Positions 1 through 7,424 of a stretch of DNA of 64,000 nucleotides are shown one piece after another. The notes beneath the pieces were generated by a model. It was not told the DNA's origin and made no database searches. It worked only from the letters and a program-made list of their open reading frames with translations. The stretch is from UBA1952 sp965246905 (GTDB lineage: Bacteria > Bacteroidota > Bacteroidia > Chitinophagales > Chitinophagaceae), in contig CBDFFZ010000033.1 in assembly GCA_965246905.1 (NCBI GenBank), forward strand, positions 67,984 to 131,983, given 5' to 3'. Every line of letters starts with the position of its first letter. Position 1 is the stretch's first letter. The position numbers and the translations under genes were made by a program.

Positions 1-379
1 CCTGCATACCCATGGTGCCGAAGGCCCAGGCAAGATCATCGAGCTGCGCAAAGCGGGCGGCTTCCGGCAGTAAATTCCGCCGGCAGATAAGATGGGCGAG
101 GGTAGGGTTTTTGCCTTGCAGGAAAAGGATCACGGAATCGATGGTCTGGATATAATCGTCCTGCAAGGCAAGCATACGCCTTACATTGGCAGACCACTCT
201 GGTGCTGTATCGATTCTTTCAAATAAATGCGTCAACCCGGATTTAGAAAACAGCGCTACCGTTACCTCAATACCCAGATCCGACTGGTAGGCCGTAATGC
301 CTTTTGTATTCAGGAATCCCTTCAGGTAAGCCGTAGCCGGGTAGGGCGTATTGAGCTGTGTAAATGGCGGGGTGATCAT
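1..379 (-). CDS. B12-binding radical SAM protein, N-terminal part (runs off the window)
   Basis: An open frame on the minus strand continues past base 1, so only the first ~126 codons are visible. It begins MITPPFTQLNTPYPATAY and continues with a LKGFLNTKG segment and a DLGIEVT segment. I recognise this as the N-terminus of Bacteroidota radical SAM proteins with a cobalamin-binding-like domain; the CxxxCxxC cluster would lie outside the window. The frame is closed upstream by TAA at 434-436. The ATG at 379 would place the start inside the first beta strand, so an upstream TTG at 397 is an equally good start. A promoter-like element at 429-457 supports a start below about 422. The specific substrate cannot be told. 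Confidence 0.78.
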   Translation of the reverse strand, partial: MITPPFTQLNTPYPATAYLKGFLNTKGITAYQSDLGIEVTVALFSKSGLTHLFERIDTAPEWSANVRRMLALQDDYIQTIDSVILFLQGKNPTLAHLICRRNLLPEAARFAQLDDLAWAFGTMGMQ

Positions 380-428
380 GTAAACGGCGGCGGGCAAGAG
401 GAAGCTGTTTTTTGCGGAAGGAAGAGCG

Positions 429-457
429 CAAATTTAAGGAGGAATGCCGCGCCACAA
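429..457 (-). promoter_or_regulatory. Bacteroidota-type promoter for the radical SAM gene
   Basis: On the minus strand, TTG at 457-455 is followed after 18 nt by TAAATTTG at 436-429, a full match to the Bacteroidota -7 element TAnnTTTG. Transcription would start near 422, leaving a very short leader before the TTG (397) or ATG (379) start. Confidence 0.6.
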
Positions 458-524
458 CAGAAGGGCTGGTTAATTGAGGGTTTACACGACACAGGGACCG
501 GCTTTAGCCGTAATGAGATACTAG

Positions 525-544
525 CCCACGGTTTCAACCGTGGG
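525..544. repeat. 20-bp palindrome CCCACGGTTTCAACCGTGGG
   Basis: A near-perfect palindrome of the REP-like kind common between genes in this phylum. It is followed directly by the larger inverted repeat at 553-680. No transposase gene is nearby. Confidence 0.7.
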
Positions 545-552
545 TAACCTGC

Positions 553-680
553 TGTGGAAACCCCATCCTCCTTCCCCCAAGGGGAAGGAGGATGGAGCGT
601 ATGAGCCTAAAGCTTACAAATCATAGGCTTGCCCTACTTCCTCCTTCCCTTGGGGAAGGACCGAGGATGGGGTTTCCACA
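553..680. repeat. Long inverted repeat flanking two G/C hairpins
   Basis: TGTGGAAACCCCATCC at 553-568 is matched exactly in reverse by GGATGGGGTTTCCACA at 665-680. Inside each arm lies a second short hairpin of the CCTTCCC(C)AAGGGGAAGG type. The whole resembles a small non-autonomous palindromic element; no coding capacity is evident. Confidence 0.75.
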
Positions 681-700
681 GGCATATACTCAGAAATTCA

Positions 701-826
701 GGTTTTGCCTTATGCACCAACCCGTGCATACGGCAAGTACGCGGTTTTGCCTTATGTACGAACCCGTGCATAGGGCAAGTACATGGTTTTGCCCTATGTA
801 CGAACCCGTACATGGGGCAAAACCGC
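701..826. repeat. Tandem array of three 42-bp units (alternating 21-bp half-units)
   Basis: Units begin with GGTTTTGCC at 701, 743 and 785, exactly 42 bp apart. Each unit is itself a hairpin: the core TTGCCNTATGNACG is followed by its near reverse complement, so 21-bp half-units alternate in orientation. The third unit is nearly a perfect stem, from GGTTTTGCCC to GGGGCAAAACC. Both strands stay open through the array because 42 is a multiple of three. Confidence 0.85.
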
Positions 827-859
827 GGTTCCGTGCTTTCTAGCACTAACAGTAGCGGC

Positions 860-2632
860 CTAATGCTTAGATACAGGAATCTTTCCGCTATCGCCGATCT
901 CTGCCGTCATCAGTTCCCTGATAAACTTTACCGGTGCGCTGCCATAGCCCAGGAATTTTTCATGAAAATCCTTCAGATTAAAGCCTGCGCCCAGCTTCTT
1001 TTTCAGCTCATTGCGATAATCGTAGATCTCGGTATAGCCTGTAAAGTAGCAGCAAAGCTGTACCTGCGTTACCGATACACGCTTCCATTTGCCCTCGGCC
1101 TCAGCCTGCTGCTGGAAGGCCTCATTTACCAAAAGGTGCATGGCGTCCTCCCTGCTCATATCCTTGGTGTGCACACTGTAATCGAGAATGGTATTGCAGG
1201 TGCTGCGCAGGTTCCATTTATAATACATCAGCCACATCTCCGGCTCATTGCCGCCGTAGCCTTCCTCCAGCATCATACGCTCGGTATATACCGCCCACCC
1301 TTCGATCATCGAAGAGCTGCCGAAGAGGGATTTGATGAGGCTCGGGCTCTGGTTGCTGTACACCAGCTGCGTGTAGTGGCCGGGAATGGCCTCATGGATA
1401 TTCAGTATCTGCAGGATATAATGGTTATACTCGCGGAGATAGCTTTCGGCCTTTGCGGCATCCCAGCCGGCAAGCGAACCTACATTGTAATAGGTATTGC
1501 CGCCTTTATCATAAGGGCCGGGGGCGGAGATGCTCGCACCGGCAACGCCTGCCATATAATCCGGCTCGCGGCGCACCACCAGCGGCTTTGCAGGGTCAAT
1601 GTAAATAAGGTTCTTCTCCCTGATGAATGCCTGCAGCACCGGCAGCTGCGCCTCGATAGCGGCCTGGAACGAATCCGGCGCCACATGCTTCAGCGATATC
1701 TTATCGATCACCTGGCGGATGAGCAGCAGGCTATCGGCAGGCTGCGGGGCGCCGCCCATATACTTGCTCCAGAGCCGGCGCGCCAGCTTAGCCATTTCGG
1801 TATGCAGCTCTTTTTTGTGGGCAATGGCCTTGTCATAGATCTGATCGGCCGTGTAGCCGGATTGTATATCGAACTCAAACTTTTTGGCATACAGTTCCTT
1901 ACCCAGCCGGAAGGAGCGCGGATGATCATTCTTCAATGCCTTCAGCCAGCCGGTATAATCCTGCATCGCCGCAACCGCCTGTGCCGCGCGTTCTTTTATC
2001 GCAGTCTTTTCACTTTCCGCAAGATGTGATTTTGCCAGGGCATCCGGCAGATCCTTCGTAAGAACGGAAGCGCCGCCGCCCACCTGGTCTATGGCAAGCT
2101 GCGTATGCTCCAATGTAGGGTTCTGAATGTTTTTCTTCGCTGCGGTATAAAAAGCCGGGATGTTTGCCATGCGCAGGTACACGCTGCGGAGGCGCGCATC
2201 GAGCGAGTCGTAATTATTGCCCAGCATCTCGGCAAAGGTGCTGCTCACATTATACGATGAAGGATCCCACTGCCATGCCTTCTGCTCCTTGATACTCCAC
2301 ACCGCGCCGGCAAGCTGGTTTTGGATCATGCGGTAATCCGTCTTGTTGTTATCATTCAGCTCATCCTGTTTGAAGCCTTTCAGGGAATCCAGATTCGCCT
2401 GCGCAAAATCAAGCTCCCGGCTGCGCGCCGCATCATCCGGCACCATCAGTACGCTATCATATTTATGGTAGCCCTGGCTGCTCGCCCAGGTAGGGTACAC
2501 CTGCCAGAGGCCCTCCACAAAGCGGCCTTTATAGGCATCGAACTCAGCATTCATAGTTCCGGTTTTTTGAGCCTCATGGGTGCAGGCCGCAAAAGAGCAG
2601 ATGCAGGCAGCGGCGAGGATTAGTTTTTTCAT
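860..2632 (-). CDS. DUF885 family lipoprotein, putative metallopeptidase
   Basis: A 590-residue protein with a lipoprotein signal peptide ending in the lipobox SFAAC (Cys17), so it should be anchored in an envelope membrane. The body matches the DUF885 family: it carries the zinc-ligand-like HEAIPGHYTQ motif near residues 412-421, followed by the EGWAVYTERMM block typical of the family. Members are thought to be zinc peptidases, but the substrate of this one cannot be inferred. It starts at ATG 2632 just downstream of a repeat-containing spacer; the next gene upstream on the same strand is the LolD-like ATPase, about 280 bp away, so it is probably transcribed separately. Confidence 0.9.
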   Translation of the reverse strand: MKKLILAAACICSFAACTHEAQKTGTMNAEFDAYKGRFVEGLWQVYPTWASSQGYHKYDSVLMVPDDAARSRELDFAQANLDSLKGFKQDELNDNNKTDYRMIQNQLAGAVWSIKEQKAWQWDPSSYNVSSTFAEMLGNNYDSLDARLRSVYLRMANIPAFYTAAKKNIQNPTLEHTQLAIDQVGGGASVLTKDLPDALAKSHLAESEKTAIKERAAQAVAAMQDYTGWLKALKNDHPRSFRLGKELYAKKFEFDIQSGYTADQIYDKAIAHKKELHTEMAKLARRLWSKYMGGAPQPADSLLLIRQVIDKISLKHVAPDSFQAAIEAQLPVLQAFIREKNLIYIDPAKPLVVRREPDYMAGVAGASISAPGPYDKGGNTYYNVGSLAGWDAAKAESYLREYNHYILQILNIHEAIPGHYTQLVYSNQSPSLIKSLFGSSSMIEGWAVYTERMMLEEGYGGNEPEMWLMYYKWNLRSTCNTILDYSVHTKDMSREDAMHLLVNEAFQQQAEAEGKWKRVSVTQVQLCCYFTGYTEIYDYRNELKKKLGAGFNLKDFHEKFLGYGSAPVKFIRELMTAEIGDSGKIPVSKH

Positions 2633-2805
2633 AGCTGGATGATTGTTGGATAGTTGTTGGGGGCTTCGCGTTGGAAAGTTGGAAGCTTCGCGTTGGATTT
2701 TTGTTGGATGATATTACCGGTTGAGCTCCTGCAAAAGGGGGTTATACAAGGTGTATTAAGGGCCAATTCTTTCATTAAATATGGGCACATGCCGCGAAGG
2801 GCGGC

Positions 2806-2880
2806 ACCGGGCTATCCGTTCCAAGCCCTTCGCTATCGCTGCGGGGCTTTCCACTACTATCCCTTGCGCGGGCTCATACC
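2806..2880 (-). repeat. Structured dispersed element, copy 1 (GGGATAGTAGTGGAAA type)
   Basis: Read on the minus strand it contains TATGAGCCCGCGCAAGG, then GATAGTAGTGGAAAG, a variable hairpin, and TTGGAACGGATAGCCCGG. A second hairpin (TGCCGC/GCGGCA) follows at about 2789-2805. The same two conserved blocks with a different inner hairpin occur at 14976-15070 on the plus strand. It lies downstream of the LolD-like gene on the same strand, as a 3' flanking element would. Confidence 0.7.
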
Positions 2881-2888
2881 CTCACCGG

Positions 2889-2914
2889 TAGAGACGTTGC
2901 ATTGCAACGTCTCT
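2889..2914. repeat. GAGACGTTGCA palindrome, copy 1
   Basis: A copy of the dispersed palindrome whose best example is the perfect 14+1+14 inverted repeat at 44457-44485. It sits immediately beyond the stop codon of the LolD-like gene (2916) and could serve as its terminator hairpin. Confidence 0.85.
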
Positions 2915-2915
2915 G

Positions 2916-3596
2916 CTATTCCTTCCTTCTTTCATTAAAATGCGTTTCCACGATAGCGCCGTCGCGCATTACCAGCGTGCGGTCCGTACGTGCGGCAAGC
3001 GCTTCATTGTGCGTGATGAGAATAATCGTTTGCCCGAGGTCGCGTTTTAATTGAAGGAATAAGTCATGGATTGCCGCGGCATTCGCCGTATCCAGATTTC
3101 CCGTAGGCTCATCCGCCATAAGTATCGCCGGCTTATTGATCAGCGCCCGCGCAATGGCCACCCGCTGCTGCTCCCCACCCGAAAGCTGCGAAGGCTTGTG
3201 CTCCAGCCGCGCTTCAAGACCTACCCGCTCCAGCATAGTGCCGGCCTGCTTCAATCCATCCTTTTTCCCCAATCCGGCAATCCACAGTGGGATCGCCACA
3301 TTCTCAACAGCGCTGAACTCCGGCAACAGGTGATGAAACTGGAACACAAAGCCAAGCTCCTTATTCCGGAAAGAGCTCTGCCTGCGCGAAGCCAGCGAAA
3401 ATACATCGATACCATTGATGCGCACTGTGCCGCTATCCGGCTTATCCAGCACACCGAGCAGGTGCAGGAGCGTGCTCTTGCCCGCACCCGATTGCCCGAT
3501 GATCGCAATCATTTCCCCTTTATCCACGCTAAGCGATACATCGCGCACTACAGTGAGGGTGGAATATTTTTTGTAAAGGTTAAGTGCGGTGAGCAT
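2916..3596 (-). CDS. lolD: LolD-like ABC transporter ATP-binding protein
   Basis: A 226-residue stand-alone ATPase with Walker A GQSGAGKS (residues 34-41), Q-loop FVFQFHHLLPEF, signature LSGGEQQ (139-145), Walker B ILMADEP (158-164) and a switch His in LITHNE. The sequence is closest to the LolD/MacB/FtsE-type subfamily that powers lipoprotein release or mechanotransmission systems at the inner membrane. No LolC/LolE-like membrane subunit is adjacent, which is common in Bacteroidota. The symbol is by family resemblance; a MacB-type partner cannot be excluded. Confidence 0.87.
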   Translation of the reverse strand: MLTALNLYKKYSTLTVVRDVSLSVDKGEMIAIIGQSGAGKSTLLHLLGVLDKPDSGTVRINGIDVFSLASRRQSSFRNKELGFVFQFHHLLPEFSAVENVAIPLWIAGLGKKDGLKQAGTMLERVGLEARLEHKPSQLSGGEQQRVAIARALINKPAILMADEPTGNLDTANAAAIHDLFLQLKRDLGQTIILITHNEALAARTDRTLVMRDGAIVETHFNERRKE

Positions 3597-3711
3597 TGAG
3601 CGCTAAAGGTGGAAGCCTCAAAAATAGTATGTTGCGGGAGATATTGGCATCAAACGATTTTGAAGAAGAAGCAGTCATCAAAAATGTAAACGATACCCGG
3701 TTAAAAAATAA

Positions 3712-3742
3712 TTTGGAAATCCTGCCGCAGGGCTTACATTTG
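3712..3742 (+). promoter_or_regulatory. Canonical Bacteroidota promoter for the DUF2795 gene
   Basis: TTTG at 3712-3715 is followed after exactly 19 nt by TACATTTG at 3735-3742, matching the -33 and -7 elements of the phylum. The ATG lies 32 nt downstream at 3775. Confidence 0.75.
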
Positions 3743-3774
3743 CGAAACTGAATAATAAAGTAATTAATTAATAT

Positions 3775-3996
3775 ATGTTTTGGACACTTGAACTTGCCTC
3801 TCATCTTGAGGACGCACCCTGGCCCGCCACAAAGGATGAGCTGATCGATTATGCAATCCGCTCCGGCGCGCCGCTCGAAGTGGTAGAGAACCTGCAGGAG
3901 CTGGATGATGAAGGCGAAATCTACGAAGGCGTAGAAGACATATGGCCGGATTACCCAACCCAGGACGACTTCTTCTTCAATGAGGATGAGTATTAG
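3775..3996 (+). CDS. Small acidic DUF2795 protein
   Basis: A 73-residue, strongly acidic protein. The middle (WPATKDELIDYAIRSGAP, then VVENLQEL) matches the DUF2795 family, small proteins conserved across Bacteroidota without an established function. The C-terminus is a run of Asp/Glu and aromatic residues. It has its own canonical promoter and a strong terminator just after the stop, so it is a monocistronic and probably well-expressed gene. The function is unknown. Confidence 0.88.
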   Translation: MFWTLELASHLEDAPWPATKDELIDYAIRSGAPLEVVENLQELDDEGEIYEGVEDIWPDYPTQDDFFFNEDEY

Positions 3997-4021
3997 AATA
4001 AGCGCAGTATAAAGCATAAAT

Positions 4022-4056
4022 AAACAGCCCGCGAATATTATTTCGCGGGCTGTTTA
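4022..4056 (+). terminator. Rho-independent terminator of the DUF2795 gene
   Basis: AACAGCCCGCGAA pairs perfectly with TTCGCGGGCTGTT around a short AT loop, followed by TTATTTT. It starts 26 nt after the DUF2795 stop codon. Confidence 0.9.
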
Positions 4057-4080
4057 TTTTAAGATTAAAGCTTTAATATC

Positions 4081-4339
4081 CTATTCATAGATATCCTTAC
4101 GATGACCGATCTTCCGTACTTCTACAATCCGGATAATGTCATCCACTTCATAAATAATGCGATAATTTCCAATCCGGATTCGCCATAATGCTGTATGAGC
4201 ACCCTTCAGCTTTTTGCAGCCTTGAAGGCCTTGGCTGAATAACTAAAGCATCAATAGCAGAACTTATGTGGTGCACTACCGCTATTGGTAGACGGCTTAG
4301 CTCTCTGAGCGCCTCGCGTTTAAGTATGATGCGATACAT
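4081..4339 (-). pseudogene. RelE/ParE-type toxin, frameshifted
   Basis: The frame starting MYRIILKREALRELSRLP is the N-terminus of a RelE/ParE-superfamily mRNA-interferase or gyrase-poison toxin. After ...IQPRPS (near 4230) the frame loses family resemblance and stops at about 4148. In the next frame the expected C-terminus resumes: GCKKLKG, LWRIRIGNYRIIYEV and RKIGHRKDIYE, ending at TAG 4081-4083. Deleting one A in the run TCAAGG restores a normal ~85-residue toxin. So the gene is either inactivated by a single-base insertion or carries a sequencing error. It overlaps the antitoxin stop codon by one base (TGATG), the usual toxin-antitoxin arrangement. Confidence 0.85.
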
Positions 4340-4533
4340 CAGAGCTTACCTGATTTCTTAAGCAAAGTCTTTGCATCTTCCCACGAGATCGATTCATCAT
4401 CTTTCCTGTTTTCTGCAATAACAATATCAAGAAAATCCTCCACAGCTTCCTGGTGTTTTTGCAACATCTTCAAGTCAATCTGAACAGCAATGCGCTCATT
4501 TTTTTCATTCATCACAAAGCTTACTCCTTTCAT
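4339..4533 (-). CDS. Antitoxin of the RelE/ParE-type pair
   Basis: A short acidic protein of 64 residues when started at ATG 4533 (MKGVSFVMNEKNERIAVQID); an upstream in-frame ATG at 4554 is less like the family. The C-terminal part ESISWEDAKTLLKKSGKL is typical of antitoxins paired with RelE-like toxins and would wrap the toxin; the N-terminal half would dimerise and may bind its own promoter. The stop overlaps the toxin start. The antitoxin frame is intact although the toxin is broken. Confidence 0.82.
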   Translation of the reverse strand: MKGVSFVMNEKNERIAVQIDLKMLQKHQEAVEDFLDIVIAENRKDDESISWEDAKTLLKKSGKL

Positions 4534-4595
4534 TTTTCTGATTATTAACCTCAAAAATAAAATGTTCTTATTACAGCCAATTTTCTGTCAGTAAT

Positions 4596-4928
4596 TCACC
4601 GCCCACACCGCTTTCTCCATTCCTCACGAAACGTCTTGCGCTCTTCCTCGCTCATACCATGCCATTTTCTCATCATCGGGTTGCCGCCCATCCTGCCGTT
4701 TGGCCTTCCGCCTTTACCTCCAAAATTCCCGAACAGGATGCGGCACAGCGCCAGTAATCCCAGCGCCTGCGCAAAGCCGATCTTCTTCAGCCCGAAAAGC
4801 TCAGGCATTAGGTTGTTCCAGAGCAGCATTACCACACCGCTCAATGCCGCCGCCACAGCAAGGATCACCGGGATGAAAAAAAGAAAACGGCCACGCGGGC
4901 GACGGTTAAAACTGGGTTTGCCGTACAT
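4596..4928 (-). CDS. Small two-helix membrane protein next to the sigma factor
   Basis: A 110-residue protein with a basic N-terminus, a hydrophobic helix at about 15-38 and a second at about 49-66 (FAQALGLLALCRILFG), then a Gly/Arg/Met-rich tail ending in a charged helix MSEEERKTFREEWRKRCGR. The pattern is common in Bacteroidota downstream of ECF sigma factors. It follows the sigma gene by 17 nt, so the two are surely cotranscribed. It may act as a membrane-bound regulator or be a regulon product; no characterised domain is recognised. The tail resembles the metal-sensing CpxP/ZraP style only loosely. Confidence 0.72.
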   Translation of the reverse strand: MYGKPSFNRRPRGRFLFFIPVILAVAAALSGVVMLLWNNLMPELFGLKKIGFAQALGLLALCRILFGNFGGKGGRPNGRMGGNPMMRKWHGMSEEERKTFREEWRKRCGR

Positions 4929-4945
4929 AATCGGGGGTTTGTTAT

Positions 4946-5497
4946 TTAATAAGAGATAAACTCCTGGTATAAATTATTAAGGCGCATCCGCAAGTGTTTT
5001 ACCGCATAGCCTTTACGCGATATCAGCGTTTTAATGTTCTCGCCTGTTTCATCCGCAATTTCCTGAAAGGTGCGCTCCTCGAGCTCATTCTGCACAAAGA
5101 TATATCGCTGCGCTTCGGGCAATTCATCCAGCGCAGCAAACAGCTGCTCCCAGAATAATTGCTTTAGCTGCGCAGCCTCCGGGTGCTCCTCTACCGCTAG
5201 CAGCAGGTCCTTAAAGTCCACTTCGCCATACTCATCTTCATAGCTGTAATCATCCAGCAGCTCGTCTTTACGCTTTCGGTATTTATCGGTAATGCGGTTG
5301 CGCGCCACGCGGTGCAGCCAGCCGCTCAGCTGCTCTATGGCACCTGCCTCGGGTACATTGCTCAGCTGGTACCAAACATCCTGCAGTATATCCTCGGCAT
5401 CCTCATCCGTACCCACGCGCCCGCGGATGAAGCGGAACAGGCGGGTGCCATATTCCTTCACCGTCTGGATGATATTGGGGCGTGAGGTTTGATCCAT
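4946..5497 (-). CDS. ECF-type RNA polymerase sigma factor
   Basis: A 183-residue sigma-70 family protein starting at ATG 5497 (MDQTSRPNIIQTVKEYG); a TTG at 5515 would add six residues. Region 2 is visible as FRFIRGRVGTDEDAEDILQDVWYQLS, and region 4 as LDELPEAQRYIFVQNELEERTFQEIADETGENIKTL with its helix-turn-helix. It probably directs a stress or envelope regulon. It lies upstream of a small membrane protein and just downstream of Hsp20 on the same strand, suggesting a link to protein-folding stress. No classic anti-sigma gene is adjacent. Confidence 0.93.
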   Translation of the reverse strand: MDQTSRPNIIQTVKEYGTRLFRFIRGRVGTDEDAEDILQDVWYQLSNVPEAGAIEQLSGWLHRVARNRITDKYRKRKDELLDDYSYEDEYGEVDFKDLLLAVEEHPEAAQLKQLFWEQLFAALDELPEAQRYIFVQNELEERTFQEIADETGENIKTLISRKGYAVKHLRMRLNNLYQEFISY

Positions 5498-5566
5498 GTA
5501 TAAATGCGGGTGCAAAGTATTTTTTCTTGGTGGAGGAGAAGAATGTTTAGTGCTTCTTTAATTACC

Positions 5567-5598
5567 AAAGCCGCCTGAAGCAGTGCTCCGGCGGCTTT
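5567..5598 (-). terminator. Terminator downstream of hsp20
   Basis: AAAGCCGCC and GGCGGCTTT form a nine-pair stem with a 14-nt loop between the hsp20 stop and the sigma factor start. This separates the hsp20 transcript from the sigma gene. Confidence 0.7.
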
Positions 5599-5614
5599 GA
5601 TTTCTGGTAAGGGA

Positions 5615-6091
5615 TTAGCTTACGGTTACCGTCTGAGCCGGCTTATTGGTCTCAGGGTTTTTAGGCAGCGTAACTTTTAAGATGCCATCGCTGTAAGCGG
5701 CGCTGATGCTATCGGTAAGCACCTTATCATTGAGCTGGAACAGGCGCTCGAAAGAGCCCGCCTCATACTCCCGGTGCGAAAACTTACTGCTATCTGTGCT
5801 TTGCTCCGGCGCTTTGTAGGATACGGAAAGCACATCGTTTTTCACAGAAAGCTGAATGGATTCCTTTACCAGCCCTGCGGCATAAAGATGCAGGTAGTAG
5901 GCATCATCGCCCTCTTCGATATTCACCGGAATACGGTTGCTGAGCATATTACCGAAGTGCTTCATCCACGGTACCTGTCCGCCGAATTTGCGGCCCCACC
6001 CGCGGCCTCCGCAGCTCCGGCCCCATCCACCGGGAAAGCCTTGTTGCTGATTTTGTTGTGTGCCTGCTGTTGTCTGATTGTTGCTGTACAT
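5615..6091 (-). CDS. Hsp20/alpha-crystallin family small heat-shock protein
   Basis: A 158-residue holdase chaperone. A Gln/Gly-rich disordered N-terminus (about 1-45) precedes an alpha-crystallin domain from about residue 50 (VNIEEGDDAYYLHLYAAG) to the C-terminus, including the DGILKVTLPK strand that defines the family. A C-terminal IxI-type tail is weak or absent. It forms a tight pair with the 96-residue membrane protein upstream (34-nt gap) and ends at a terminator before the sigma gene, so the pair is likely one stress-induced transcript. Confidence 0.92.
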   Translation of the reverse strand: MYSNNQTTAGTQQNQQQGFPGGWGRSCGGRGWGRKFGGQVPWMKHFGNMLSNRIPVNIEEGDDAYYLHLYAAGLVKESIQLSVKNDVLSVSYKAPEQSTDSSKFSHREYEAGSFERLFQLNDKVLTDSISAAYSDGILKVTLPKNPETNKPAQTVTVS

Positions 6092-6125
6092 AAGTGATTG
6101 TTTTTTGTTTTAAAATTGATGATGA

Positions 6126-6416
6126 TTAATTGATCGGGATAATGCCGGTATTGCGCTGCGCATTAGTTACGGGCACAACATTGTTCCCGAAGGGGTTAAA
6201 ATGTTTGCCACCCTGCATTTGCGGGTTATGGTACCCATACATTCCATACTGTTCCCGGCCCTTCCAGTGCCTGCCGCCGAAGCGTTTTATAGCAAGGTGT
6301 ACTACAGTGCCCACCAATGCAATAGCAAGCAGGGCTTTAAAGATCATAGCCAGAAGAAAAGCGCCGATACCGGCAATGAGCGCAAGGCCAAAGAGCCTCG
6401 GAAGAATGAATTTCAT
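6126..6416 (-). CDS. Small membrane protein upstream of hsp20
   Basis: A 96-residue protein with one long N-terminal hydrophobic stretch (about residues 5-42, room for one or two helices), then a basic His/Gly/Asn-rich cytosolic or periplasmic tail. No domain is recognised. It is encoded 34 nt upstream of hsp20 on the same strand, so it probably belongs to the same stress operon. The gene is supported by clean spacing and a bacterial membrane-protein pattern rather than by homology. Confidence 0.65.
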   Translation of the reverse strand: MKFILPRLFGLALIAGIGAFLLAMIFKALLAIALVGTVVHLAIKRFGGRHWKGREQYGMYGYHNPQMQGGKHFNPFGNNVVPVTNAQRNTGIIPIN

Positions 6417-6586
6417 GTTGTTTGTTGTTTTTGAAAGATGAACTGTTTAATAAGAAGACGGCCGTCTCAACCTTTTACTTTAAATGCAGGGAAACTTTTT
6501 TTCAGGATATTCACTGCGTATAAAAGAGAAGACGCGCAGCATAGAATTTTACTTTAAATTTTCGAAAGAATTTTTTCAGGCCATGA

Positions 6587-6617
6587 AAAAACCCTGCAAC
6601 ACGGGGGCTGCAGGGTT
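6587..6617 (-). terminator. Terminator of the HExxH membrane protein gene
   Basis: AAAACCCTGCA and TGCAGGGTTTT form an 11-pair stem with a G-rich loop, about 20 nt past the stop codon of the 6639-7403 gene, with a T-run on the minus strand. Confidence 0.85.
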
Positions 6618-6638
6618 TTATAATCAATACTTTAAAAG

Positions 6639-7403
6639 TCATTTTCGATGCTGATACCAGCTCATCATCCGGGCATTCCATGTTGCCTCACTGGCAGTAT
6701 CCTCAAGCAGCGCATCATAAGTCAGCTTATCCACATTCATGCAATACGTAACGAGCAGCCATGATTTATAGTAGGGTATAACAGTTCCGGTGCTGTCTTC
6801 AAATTGTATCCAGCCATTATTATTCTTGTGCTCAACTGTACTAAGCCGCCCGATATTTTTTGCTAAATCTTTTTGATCCTGGCTTTGCCGCGCTATGTAT
6901 TCCGGGTAGCCTTCCCATTTCCACTCAGGTATTCCCGCTATGGGATTAGAATGCCAGAAGCCTCTGGCATCGAGTTGATAGCAGTGCGTCATTTCGTGCG
7001 CGAGTAGTTGCGTGAAATTCCATTTGTAGCCGCGCAGCTCCACATAATTATCTTTTAAGTCGGCTTTACCCATCAATACCACTTTATTGTAAAAGCCCCA
7101 GCCAAAGGCATCTCCGCGAAGCGCGCGCATTAGTTGTGGATACTTGTTGCCATCATTCAGGCAGATCTGTAAATGAAGTTCGGGATGGTAATATTCACTC
7201 TTGCTTACGAGCGCAGCAGCATCGTCAATGCGTGTAGTTAAAGCGCTATCCAAAGGTTTATTATGGTAAATGGTATTGCCTGTATAAGCAGTGTGGTTTG
7301 CATAAGTAAGCAACGGATTCAAAATTATAATCAGCAGCAATACTGCAAGGAGAACACCAATTGCTGCCAGCCTCATTGTCCATTTCCGTAATTGTCTTTT
7401 CAT
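6639..7403 (-). CDS. Membrane-anchored putative zinc metalloprotease (HExxH)
   Basis: A 254-residue protein with a basic N-terminus and one transmembrane helix (about residues 11-30), leaving the rest outside the cytoplasm. It carries an HEMTHCYQ motif, the HExxH zinc signature, and an acidic WEGYPEY block about 30 residues on that could supply the third ligand as in gluzincins. The rest matches no family I recognise. It ends at a strong terminator and starts 21 nt after truB on the same strand, so it may be transcribed with truB. Peptidase activity is an inference from the motif only. Confidence 0.75.
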   Translation of the reverse strand: MKRQLRKWTMRLAAIGVLLAVLLLIIILNPLLTYANHTAYTGNTIYHNKPLDSALTTRIDDAAALVSKSEYYHPELHLQICLNDGNKYPQLMRALRGDAFGWGFYNKVVLMGKADLKDNYVELRGYKWNFTQLLAHEMTHCYQLDARGFWHSNPIAGIPEWKWEGYPEYIARQSQDQKDLAKNIGRLSTVEHKNNNGWIQFEDSTGTVIPYYKSWLLVTYCMNVDKLTYDALLEDTASEATWNARMMSWYQHRK

Positions 7404-7424
7404 AGCCCTGATTATAATTAAGTG

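Larger units (their letters stand above)
380..859. other. Gene-free repeat-rich spacer
   Basis: No convincing gene. The stretch holds a 20-bp palindrome (525-544), a 16-bp inverted repeat (553-568 with 665-680) whose arms are each followed inward by a CCTCCTTCCC...GGGGAAGGA hairpin, and a 42-bp tandem array (701-826). Long frames on both strands here (for example 592-843 plus and 634-846 minus) arise from the repeats. Confidence 0.7.

Noticed and set aside
634..846. Minus frame with 14-residue repeats (FVHRAKP type)
   Set aside because: It arises from the 42-bp array; both strands are open, there is no start context and no family match.
629..2029. 466-codon plus-strand frame over the DUF885 gene
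   Set aside because: It is antisense to a clear lipoprotein gene, and its first part is translated repeat DNA.
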